The notes under the pieces were generated by a model. The model worked only from the letters and a program-made list of their open reading frames with translations. It had not been told where the DNA came from and searched no databases. Shown in pieces: positions 57,139-64,000 of a stretch of 64,000 bases of DNA. Numbering within the stretch: position 1 is the stretch's first letter; the number at the start of each line of letters is the position of its first letter. Position numbers and translations under genes: made by a program. The stretch is from Blautia_A ammoniilytica. GTDB taxonomy: Bacteria; Bacillota; Clostridia; Lachnospirales; Lachnospiraceae. Location: assembly GCF_025566965.1 (NCBI RefSeq), contig NZ_JAOQJL010000004.1, positions 100,445-164,444 of the forward strand, read 5' to 3'.

Positions 57139-58509
57139 ATGAAGAATAAAAAGATTGTATTTTTTTGTCAGGAATGCGGATATGAGTCTGCAAAATGGAT
57201 GGGGCAGTGTCCTGGATGTAAGGCCTGGAACACCTTTGTAGAGGAGCCGGTATCCACAGTCAAGAAAAGCACCGGAGCAGCAGCCAGGCTGACAGACAGA
57301 GCAGAGCCAATGCTCCTGAAGGATATCCGACTGGACGAAGACGAAAGAAAAACAACCGAAATAGGGGAATTGGACAGAGTGCTTGGCGGTGGTATTGTGC
57401 CAGGCTCTCTGGTTCTTGTGGGTGGAGATCCGGGTATCGGAAAGTCCACCCTTCTTTTACAGGTGTGCAGGAATCTTTCTCAGGATGGTAATTCTGTCCT
57501 GTATATATCAGGAGAAGAGTCCTTAGGACAGATTCGTCTGAGAGCCAATCGGATCGGTATCTTTAATGACAAAATGCAGCTTCTGTGTGAGACGAATCTG
57601 GATACCGTCCGTCAGGTGATGGAAAGGCTGAAGCCTGAGGTGGCCATCATTGACTCGATACAGACCATGTTTTCGGAGGAGGTTGGCTCTGCCCCAGGCA
57701 GTGTTTCCCAGGTAAGAGAGTCTACCAATGTGCTGATGCAGATCGCTAAGGGGCTTGGGATCACGATTTTTATTGTAGGTCATGTAACAAAAGAAGGAAA
57801 TGTGGCAGGTCCCCGTGTGCTGGAGCATATGGTAGATACAGTCCTTTATTTTGAAGGGGACAGACATGCTTCTTATCGTATCCTTCGGGCAGTGAAGAAC
57901 AGATTCGGTTCTACCAATGAAATCGGTGTTTTTGAAATGAAAGAATCAGGTCTTCAGGAAGTGGCCAATCCATCAGAATATCTTCTGGATGGCCGGCCTG
58001 AGAATGCTTCCGGGTGTGTAGTGGCCTGCTCCATGGAAGGGACAAGACCGATTCTTGTAGAGATCCAGGCACTTGTATGCCAAAGCAATTTCGGGATTCC
58101 CAGAAGGACTGCAGTAGGGACGGATTTTAACAGGGTAAACCTTTTAATGGCAGTTCTTGAGAAGAAGGTTGGCCTGCATCTGGCTTCCAGTGATGCCTAT
58201 GTGAATATTGCAGGCGGAATGAAGATGACAGAACCGGCCATTGACCTGGGGATCTGCCTTGCCATTGTTTCCAGCGTGAAGGATATTGTAATTCCTGACG
58301 GTCTGATGGCTTTTGGAGAGATCGGGCTTTCTGGAGAGGTACGTGCAGTGAGTATGGCAGGCCAAAGGGTAAAAGAAGCGAAAAAGCTGGGGTTTGACAC
58401 AGTGATCCTGCCGGAAGTGTGCAAAACCTCTGTGGAGAAGCCAGAAGGGATTCAACTGGTGTTTGTAAAAAGGATCCAGGACGCCATCACTTATATTATG
58501 AAAAAATAA
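57139..58509 (+). CDS. radA: DNA repair protein RadA
   Basis: A 456-residue RecA-like branch-migration helicase. An N-terminal C4 zinc finger (C-x2-C..C-x2-C in CQECGY and CPGCKAW, residues about 10-28) leads to Walker A GGDPGIGKST near 95, the RadA-specific VKNRFGSTNEIG near 253 (KNRFG) and a C-terminal Lon-protease-like domain from about 285, inactive in this family. It processes recombination intermediates. No good ribosome site precedes ATG 57139. Terminator at 58541. Confidence 0.94.
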   Translation: MKNKKIVFFCQECGYESAKWMGQCPGCKAWNTFVEEPVSTVKKSTGAAARLTDRAEPMLLKDIRLDEDERKTTEIGELDRVLGGGIVPGSLVLVGGDPGIGKSTLLLQVCRNLSQDGNSVLYISGEESLGQIRLRANRIGIFNDKMQLLCETNLDTVRQVMERLKPEVAIIDSIQTMFSEEVGSAPGSVSQVRESTNVLMQIAKGLGITIFIVGHVTKEGNVAGPRVLEHMVDTVLYFEGDRHASYRILRAVKNRFGSTNEIGVFEMKESGLQEVANPSEYLLDGRPENASGCVVACSMEGTRPILVEIQALVCQSNFGIPRRTAVGTDFNRVNLLMAVLEKKVGLHLASSDAYVNIAGGMKMTEPAIDLGICLAIVSSVKDIVIPDGLMAFGEIGLSGEVRAVSMAGQRVKEAKKLGFDTVILPEVCKTSVEKPEGIQLVFVKRIQDAITYIMKK

Positions 58510-58540
58510 AAGAAATCAAGGGAATATTGAAAATTTAGGG

Positions 58541-58580
58541 AATCCATCTGAAGAGCAGTATCTTTGGATGGATTTTTTTT
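58541..58580 (+). terminator. Terminator after radA
   Basis: AATCCATC (58541-58548) pairs with GATGGATT (58567-58574), followed by a run of T residues. Confidence 0.85.
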
Positions 58581-58749
58581 GTATATGGCTATTTACAATA
58601 AAAAAATTGGTTATTTTTCATGTGTTATCTTTTAGGTAAAAATAATAATATAAACAAGTAATAAAATTAATATTAATAATTTACATTATTTGTTACTATT
58701 ACACAGTAAACAAAAACCTATTTCAACGAAATGATATGGAGGAAGATGA
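58581..58749 (+). other. AT-rich control region before the sugar ABC operon
   Basis: Strongly AT-rich. TTTGTTACT (near 58689) faces AGTAAACAAA (near 58705) as an imperfect inverted repeat with a 6-base spacer, a possible operator for a sugar-responsive regulator encoded elsewhere. No perfect catabolite-response (cre) site was found by eye. Confidence 0.35.
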
Positions 58750-59814
58750 GTGGAAAAGATAGGCATTGGTATAGTGGGATTGGGTATGATCGCAACTGGT
58801 GTTCATTTACCTGGTATTCAGAAATGCCCGGATTTAGAATTAAAGGCCATTTGTGATACCGATCCAGAGGCAGTGAAAGCTGCACAGGCATTGTATGGAA
58901 TTGATGACGCACATTGCTTTACTGATTTTAAAGATTTGATCAACTGTCCGGAGGTAGATGCAGTAGATATCTGTACACCGAATTATCTGCACTTTCCTGT
59001 TGCAAAATATGCAATAGAAGCAGGAAAACCATATAATCTGGAAAAACCTGTGGGACTGAATGCAGAAGAGGCAAATACACTGGCTGAGATGACAAAGGAA
59101 AAAGGACTGGCTCATATGGTTTGCTTTTCTTATCGATTCAAAGCAGCTGCACGTTATGCCAGAGATTTGGTACAGTCTGGACAGCTTGGAGATATTTATC
59201 ATGCACATATGCAGTATTCTCAGGCATGGGGCATGCCTTATCAGAATGAACACATGTATTGGCATCATGAAAAAAAATATGCGGGCTCCGGTGTGCTTGG
59301 CGATTTAGGAAGTCATGGAATTGATCTGGTCAGATTCATAACCGGAAAAGATTATACAAAGGTAATCGGCAATCAAGGCACATATGTAAAAGAACGCTGC
59401 AGAGTAGAAGGTGGCATGGGAACCGTGGATGTGGATGATTTTACACACATTCTTGCTGAATTAGATGGCGACATTTCCGCATCCCTGTTATTTACCCGGT
59501 TTGGGTATGGAAGAGGAAATTACCAGAGACTGGAACTGTCAGGCAGCAAGGGAGCTTTAATTTATAAACTGGATGAAACACCTGGAGTGGACGAATTGGA
59601 AGTGTGTATCGGTGAACCATATGCATCAGCCGCTACGTTTACAAAGCTGCCAATTCCAAGTAAGTATTATGCAGACCAGATGCAGTCATTTGCAGATATC
59701 TGCCTGAAAAAAGGCGATGGCTTATCAGCGAATATTTATGACGGTCTGAAAGATCAGAAAGTGATAGATGCAGTAATAGAATCTGCAAAATCAGGAAACT
59801 GGCAAGAAGTTTAA
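58750..59814 (+). CDS. Gfo/Idh/MocA family oxidoreductase
   Basis: A 354-residue NAD(P)-dependent dehydrogenase of the inositol/glucose-fructose oxidoreductase superfamily. The Rossmann loop GIVGLGMIATGVHLPGI near 7-23, DICTPNYLH near 77 and the EKPVGLNAEEA motif near 98 (catalytic Lys) are visible; GSGVLGDLGSHGIDLVRFI near 178-196 carries the catalytic Asp and His. GTG 58750 is the start, with GGAGG seven bases upstream. First gene of an operon with a ThuA-like protein and a CUT1 transporter. Substrate could be an inositol, a keto-sugar or a disaccharide (open). Confidence 0.85.
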   Translation: MEKIGIGIVGLGMIATGVHLPGIQKCPDLELKAICDTDPEAVKAAQALYGIDDAHCFTDFKDLINCPEVDAVDICTPNYLHFPVAKYAIEAGKPYNLEKPVGLNAEEANTLAEMTKEKGLAHMVCFSYRFKAAARYARDLVQSGQLGDIYHAHMQYSQAWGMPYQNEHMYWHHEKKYAGSGVLGDLGSHGIDLVRFITGKDYTKVIGNQGTYVKERCRVEGGMGTVDVDDFTHILAELDGDISASLLFTRFGYGRGNYQRLELSGSKGALIYKLDETPGVDELEVCIGEPYASAATFTKLPIPSKYYADQMQSFADICLKKGDGLSANIYDGLKDQKVIDAVIESAKSGNWQEV

Positions 59815-59841
59815 TATACATAATTCAGAAGGGAGAAAAAA

Positions 59842-60633
59842 ATGAAAACAGATAAAATCCGTGTAACGGTGTGGAATGAAAATATACATGAAGTAGAGTT
59901 TGAGGAAATCCGTAAGGTGTATCCAAAGGGAATCCATGGCTGCATTGCAGAATTTCTGGAGAAAGCCGGAATGGATGTGAAAACAGCTATCCTGAGGGAG
60001 CCGGAACATGGACTGACAGAAGAAGTGCTGAATGAGACTGATGTGCTGATCTGGTGGAGCCATATTGCCCCGGGAGAAGTAAGTGATGAAGTTGTAGAGC
60101 GCGTATATAATAGAATCGTTATGGAAGGTATGGGCCTGATTGTATTACATTCTGCACATGACTCAAAAATCTTCCATAAGTTAATGGGTACAGACACCGG
60201 TTGGCTTAAATGGAGAGAGGATGGGGAAAAAGAAATTATGTGGATCGTAGATCCTTCTCATCCGATTGCAGAAGGATTACCTGAAAAAATCGTGCTGCCT
60301 AATGAGGAAATGTATGGCGAACACTTTTTGATCCCGCAGCCTGACGAGCAGGTATTTATCAGCTGGTTTGAAGGCGGAGAAGTATTCCGGTCCGGCTGCT
60401 GCTGGCACAGAGGTATGGGAAAAGTATTCTATTTACGGTGTGGCCATGAGGCATTTCCAACTTATGAAATTCCGGAAATCCAGCAGATTATTATTAATGC
60501 TGTGAAATGGGCAAGGCCGCTTAACTTCCCCAAAATCGCACGTCAATGGGATCAGACAATTCCTACCATTGAGTTTAAAAAAGCGGAAGATTTTTCAGAG
60601 ATCGATGGATTACATGAACATCAGTCAAATTGA
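59842..60633 (+). CDS. ThuA-like domain protein
   Basis: A 263-residue class I glutamine-amidotransferase-like fold protein of the ThuA family. Visible: RVTVWNENIHE at the N-terminus, DVLIWWSHIAPGEVSDEV near 68-85, GLIVLHSAH near 97 and the RSGCCWHRGMGKVFYLRCGHE block near 185-206. ThuA with a Gfo/Idh partner works in trehalose/sucrose 3-keto-sugar catabolism in rhizobia; the same pairing here suggests a related oxidised-sugar route (inference). GGGAG precedes the ATG. The gap to the binding-protein gene is short. Confidence 0.8.
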   Translation: MKTDKIRVTVWNENIHEVEFEEIRKVYPKGIHGCIAEFLEKAGMDVKTAILREPEHGLTEEVLNETDVLIWWSHIAPGEVSDEVVERVYNRIVMEGMGLIVLHSAHDSKIFHKLMGTDTGWLKWREDGEKEIMWIVDPSHPIAEGLPEKIVLPNEEMYGEHFLIPQPDEQVFISWFEGGEVFRSGCCWHRGMGKVFYLRCGHEAFPTYEIPEIQQIIINAVKWARPLNFPKIARQWDQTIPTIEFKKAEDFSEIDGLHEHQSN

Positions 60634-60656
60634 TAAGTATGGGGAGGTTTTACACT

Positions 60657-61943
60657 ATGAAGATGAAGAAAATAACAGCAATTGCACTGGCACTTTTAAG
60701 CGCAGGTATGCTTACTGCATGTGGATCTAGTCAGGAAAGCACTCAGAAAGAAGAGACATCATCCAAAGAGTCAACTGAGACAGCAAGCTCTAAGAAGGAT
60801 GATGTAACACATATTGAGTTTTTCCAGATGAAAAAAGAAGCGGTTGACACAGTAGATTATTTGATTGCTGAGTTTGAAAAACAGCATCCGGATATTGATG
60901 TGGAGCAGGTTACTGTTCCAGATGGAGAATCTGTACTGATGACAAGAGCGGCTGCAGATGATTTACCGGATGTATTTACACATTATCCAATATATGCAGA
61001 CTTTACAAACTTTGTTAAAGAAGGAAAAGTTCTTGATATAACAGGAAAGCCATGTACAGAAACAATTAATCCGGACTATCTGAAATCAGCAGAGATTGAC
61101 GGAAAGAATTATATTGCACCAATTTCCTTATCATATCTGGGTATTTATTACGAGGAAAACCGCTTCAAAGAAAAAGGCTACGAAGTACCGGAGACATGGG
61201 ATGACCTGGTTGCTTTAGTAGATAAGATGCAAGAAAACGGAGATACTCCTTTTATTCTTTCCAATAAAGAAGGATGGACCATTTCTGACCTGTGGACAGG
61301 TATTATGACAAAAGAGATTGGTACATACCAAGGTTTTTATGAAGATATGCTGGCTGGCAAAGACAGTTATTCCCAGAATCCAGTAGCAAAAGACAGCTTG
61401 GAAAAAGCAAAATGGGTAATCGACAACGCACAGACAGACAGCATTTCTGTTAGCTATGACCAGGCAATCACAGATTTTGTTAATGGAAAAGGCATGATGA
61501 TGCCGTCCGGTTCTTTTGCACTGCCTTCTCTTAAGACCAGTAATCCGGATGCTAGCTTTAAAGTATTCCCATGGCCGGCATACAACGATGATCCAAAAGA
61601 AATGTTAAATGTTGACTGGGCAATTGCAGCAGGAAATAATAAAAATGATAACAAAGAGGCTGTTGATACCTTTATGCAGTATCTGACCAGCACAGAAGCA
61701 GCACAGATCTTTGCAGACAGAGATCATACGCCGTCTGCTATTAAAGGTGTTGTGGCAGATATTCCAGAGGCTCCGATGATGATGGAGTCCATTGAGAAAA
61801 ACGGTGTCCTTGATGCCATGGCTCCACCGGCAGGATTTGAGCAGGAGAAGCGTGCAGAGCTTCAGGAAATGGTTATGGATGGAGATATAACCAAATGTCT
61901 GAACAAATTGGATGAGATCTGGAAAGAACTGACAGCTGAGTAA
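60657..61943 (+). CDS. Sugar ABC transporter substrate-binding lipoprotein
   Basis: A 428-residue CUT1-family extracellular binding protein. The lipoprotein signal MKMKKITAIALALLS ends in the lipobox LTAC (Cys near 24), followed by a Ser/Thr/Glu linker to about 50 and a periplasmic-binding fold (EFEKQHPDIDVEQV near 83; WDDLVALVDKMQ near 182; MMMPSGSFALPSL near 280). ATG 60657 has GGGGAGG upstream; the frame start at 60630 overlaps thuA. It captures an oligosaccharide or sugar for the downstream permeases. Confidence 0.9.
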   Translation: MKMKKITAIALALLSAGMLTACGSSQESTQKEETSSKESTETASSKKDDVTHIEFFQMKKEAVDTVDYLIAEFEKQHPDIDVEQVTVPDGESVLMTRAAADDLPDVFTHYPIYADFTNFVKEGKVLDITGKPCTETINPDYLKSAEIDGKNYIAPISLSYLGIYYEENRFKEKGYEVPETWDDLVALVDKMQENGDTPFILSNKEGWTISDLWTGIMTKEIGTYQGFYEDMLAGKDSYSQNPVAKDSLEKAKWVIDNAQTDSISVSYDQAITDFVNGKGMMMPSGSFALPSLKTSNPDASFKVFPWPAYNDDPKEMLNVDWAIAAGNNKNDNKEAVDTFMQYLTSTEAAQIFADRDHTPSAIKGVVADIPEAPMMMESIEKNGVLDAMAPPAGFEQEKRAELQEMVMDGDITKCLNKLDEIWKELTAE

Positions 61944-61967
61944 GAGACAACTCATACATAAGATGCT

Positions 61968-62002
61968 CCTGCCTCACAACCGGATAAAGATTGTGGGGCA
62001 GG
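61968..62002 (+). promoter_or_regulatory. Intra-operon hairpin between binding protein and permease genes
   Basis: CCTGCCTCACAA (61968-61979) pairs with TTGTGGGGCAGG (61991-62002), 12 pairs with one G.T wobble and an 11-base loop, without a T-run. Such hairpins commonly raise binding-protein levels over permeases by protecting the upstream mRNA. Confidence 0.65.
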
Positions 62003-62039
62003 GCTGCTATGCACGACAACATAAAGGGAGGAGATTACT

Positions 62040-62936
62040 ATGTCACAAGAAGGTGTTGTTCCTCATAAGAAAAAAAACAGCTGGGGGATGATTGGGTTTA
62101 CGCTCCCCATCGTATTTCTGTATTCTTTTTTATTTCTGATTCCCATTGCAATAGGTTTTTATTACAGTTTGACAAACTGGAATGGATTAAGCAGCGATTA
62201 TAAGATTGTAGGTCTTTCTAATTATCTGAAAATTTTCAAGGATACACGTTTCCTGAATGCAATCAAATTTAATGTTGTATATATGGTACTGCTTGTTGTT
62301 TTTACATTGGTGATTTCTATGGCAGTGGCACTGATGATCAATCGTATAAAAAGGTTTTCTACTTTTTTCCGATCCATATATTTTATACCAGCAGTACTTA
62401 GTTTGATCACCGTTGGATTGATCTGGAATGAATTATTTTTCCGTGTCATTCCGGTAATCGGACAAAAACTTGGTATCGAGTGGCTGAGTACCAGTATGCT
62501 GGGAAATCCAAAGCTGGCGATGGTTGCAATTTTGATTGTAAGTTTATGGCAGGGCTGTGCAGTACCAGTTATGCTGTTGATTGCCGGACTTCAGAGTGTA
62601 CCGGCTGAACTGTATGAAGCAGCCACAATTGATGGAGCAGGTGCTTTTCAAAGGTTTAAAAACATTACGGTTCCGTTTTTAATTCCAATTATCAATATGA
62701 TCATTATTATGCAGACCAAAGAAGGTCTTACTATTTTTGACTATATTAAAGCAATGACAGATGGAGGCCCTGGACGAGCTACAGAGGCAGTCGGTTTGCT
62801 GATTTATAAATATGCGTTGCTGGAAAGCAAGTACAGCCAGTCAGTAACAATTTCTATGGTATTGACTGTTGTGATCGGCCTAATATCTTTCTTCACAATG
62901 AGAGTGACCAGCAGTAAACAGGTAGGGGAGGAATGA
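62040..62936 (+). CDS. Sugar ABC transporter permease (MalF/UgpA type)
   Basis: A 298-residue CUT1 permease with six predicted membrane helices (starting about 16, 75, 108, 158, 215 and 266). The EAA motif that contacts the ATPase is ELYEAATIDGAGAFQRFKNITVPFLIP near 190-215. ATG follows GGGAGGAG. The ATG of the next permease overlaps its stop by four bases. The energising ATPase is not encoded here; many Firmicute CUT1 systems share one MsmK-like ATPase. Confidence 0.9.
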   Translation: MSQEGVVPHKKKNSWGMIGFTLPIVFLYSFLFLIPIAIGFYYSLTNWNGLSSDYKIVGLSNYLKIFKDTRFLNAIKFNVVYMVLLVVFTLVISMAVALMINRIKRFSTFFRSIYFIPAVLSLITVGLIWNELFFRVIPVIGQKLGIEWLSTSMLGNPKLAMVAILIVSLWQGCAVPVMLLIAGLQSVPAELYEAATIDGAGAFQRFKNITVPFLIPIINMIIIMQTKEGLTIFDYIKAMTDGGPGRATEAVGLLIYKYALLESKYSQSVTISMVLTVVIGLISFFTMRVTSSKQVGEE

Positions 62937-63793
62937 TTATGGAAGCAGCAAAAAAACATATCTCAATGAAATCAGTGCTGTTTAAAGTGCTTGTATATGG
63001 TCTATTGCTGGCAGGATTATTGCTGATCCTATATCCTCTGTATATTACAGTGATCACAGCTTTTAAGTCTCCGGCTGAATCAACACAAAACTTTTTCGCC
63101 TTTCCAAAGAGCTTATATCTGGAAAACTTTAAGTCAGTATTCAAAAAAGCAAATTATCTCAGATATTTCATGAACTCTATTTTTGTCACAGTTGTGTCTG
63201 TTGCAGTGATCATGCTGCTAACACCGATGTGTGCTTATGCGATTTCGAGAAATATGAAAAAAAAGTATTTTAAGTTTGTTTATCTGTATATTCTGGCAGG
63301 ACTTTTTGTTCCGTTTCAGGCACTTATGGTTCCGCTTGTTAATTATACAGCTGCTTTGAATCTGAATAATCAATTTGGTTTGATTCTGTTACATGTTACG
63401 TTTGCTGCACCACAAGCAGTTTTCTTATTGGTGAACTACATACGTTCTGTGCCTCAGGATCTGGAATCTGCTGCACTGATTGACGGATGTACAACATTTG
63501 GAGCGTATTGGCGTATTGTACTTCCACTGATCAGTCCCATGCTTGTTACTGTGCTTGTGTTAAATGCAATGTGGATCTGGAATGACTTCCAGCTGTCCTT
63601 AATGATTTTAAACAAATCTCCTGACTCCTGGACACTGCCATTGTTCCAGTACAATTTCAAATCACAGTACACATTTGATTATAATATGGCATTTGCTTCT
63701 TATCTGGTGGCGATTGTTCCTATTATTCTGGTTTATATTTTTGCGCAACGCTACATTGTGGATGGGTTGACACAAGGCGCTGTAAAGAGCTGA
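62933..63793 (+). CDS. Sugar ABC transporter permease (MalG/UgpE type)
   Basis: A 286-residue partner permease with six membrane helices, and the EAA motif DLESAALIDGCTTFGAYWRIVLPLISP near 178-204. It ends VDGLTQGAVKS, the usual MalG-family C-terminus. It starts at ATG 62933 inside the previous stop; ATG 62939 is equally possible. It is the last gene of the operon in view; no glycoside hydrolase follows before the repeats at the window end. Confidence 0.9.
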   Translation: MIMEAAKKHISMKSVLFKVLVYGLLLAGLLLILYPLYITVITAFKSPAESTQNFFAFPKSLYLENFKSVFKKANYLRYFMNSIFVTVVSVAVIMLLTPMCAYAISRNMKKKYFKFVYLYILAGLFVPFQALMVPLVNYTAALNLNNQFGLILLHVTFAAPQAVFLLVNYIRSVPQDLESAALIDGCTTFGAYWRIVLPLISPMLVTVLVLNAMWIWNDFQLSLMILNKSPDSWTLPLFQYNFKSQYTFDYNMAFASYLVAIVPIILVYIFAQRYIVDGLTQGAVKS

Positions 63794-63925
63794 TTGAGCA
63801 TTGCATGAAATTAATGGAAGTGGTAACATGTTTGTAAGAGAGTAATGAAATAATTCATTGTGAATATGAAAGGATATGTGGTGGTGAGAAAGTGGTTTTG
63901 CAGACGTTTGCAAATTCTGCTCGAA
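63794..63925 (+). other. Intergenic stretch after the ABC operon
   Basis: About 130 bases without a credible frame or clear terminator. It leads into the repeats at 63926. The outer edge of the presumed insertion element lies somewhere in this stretch, possibly near the TGTGGTGGTG at 63875-63884. Confidence 0.4.
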
Positions 63926-64000
63926 CGGTACGCCTATTCTGAAATCAGCGGTACATTCATTCTGATTTAGCGGTACGCGTTTTCTGCTCAAAACGGTACG
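63926..64000 (+). mobile_element. Direct repeats of 22-23 bp, probable left end of an IS21-family element
   Basis: CGGTAC recurs at 63926, 63949, 63971 and 63994 (periods 23, 22, 23), each followed after a few bases by A/TTTCTG (CGGTACGCCTATTCTG, CGGTACATTCATTCTG, CGGTACGCGTTTTCTG). IS21-family elements carry several such repeats inside each end for IstA binding. The transposase genes would lie beyond the window. Confidence 0.5.

Overview
The window looks like a chromosomal segment of a low-to-mid GC Gram-positive anaerobe of the Clostridia, most probably family Lachnospiraceae (Blautia, Dorea or Ruminococcus-like). Supporting signs are AGGAGG ribosome sites throughout, a cysS-mrnC-rlmB-sigH block, a class 1B dihydroorotate dehydrogenase (PyrD plus PyrK), flavodiiron protein FprA, a Spo0A-type DNA-binding domain, Firmicute-type SOS boxes and a CIRCE element. 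The genus is inference; no rRNA is present.
Layout. 1-4.2 kb: methylthioadenosine/adenosylhomocysteine salvage operon (pnp, mtnA, mtaD) with trmO, behind a structured leader. 4.3-5.7 kb: aspartate kinase. 5.7-10.3 kb: DNA-repair operon (radical SAM HhH protein, TIGR03915-type partner, nuclease-XPD helicase) behind a promoter carrying two SOS boxes. 10.4-13.9 kb: glmS and a secreted serine hydrolase. 14-18.2 kb: ridA, ispF, cysS, mrnC, rlmB, sigH. 18.2-26.1 kb: the most distinctive region, an overlapping run of five small secreted proteins resembling TasA/CalY matrix proteins, a dedicated SipW-type signal peptidase and a 1021-residue SpaA/Cna-B adhesin. 26.1-31.1 kb: intergenic tandem repeats, tRNA-Thr(GGT), glnS, maf and two HAD phosphatases. 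31.2-36.4 kb: large membrane-anchored surface protein and CIRCE-controlled htpG. 36.5-39.5 kb: possible IS200/IS605 end remnant, a stand-alone Spo0A output domain, a DUF5721-like protein, DegV protein, cspA. 39.7-48 kb: pyrCFKDE, small membrane proteins, an HD hydrolase and a long M29-like aminopeptidase. 48-58.5 kb: purEMND, fprA, sseB-like, a GntR-clpC pair, radA. 58.7-63.8 kb: Gfo/Idh/MocA oxidoreductase, ThuA-like protein and a CUT1 sugar ABC transporter. The last ~75 bases hold 22-23-bp direct repeats resembling the end of an IS21-family element.
How the genes work together. Most of the window is housekeeping: nucleotide synthesis, tRNA charging, proteostasis and DNA repair in compact operons with overlapping starts and stops. 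The 18.6-26.1 kb cluster appears to be a self-contained secretion and assembly unit: SipW would process the TasA-like subunits, and the Cna-B protein could be a tip, cross-linker or adhesin. No sortase and no recognisable regulator lies inside the cluster; sigH is immediately upstream. Function of this cluster is inferred from family resemblance only.
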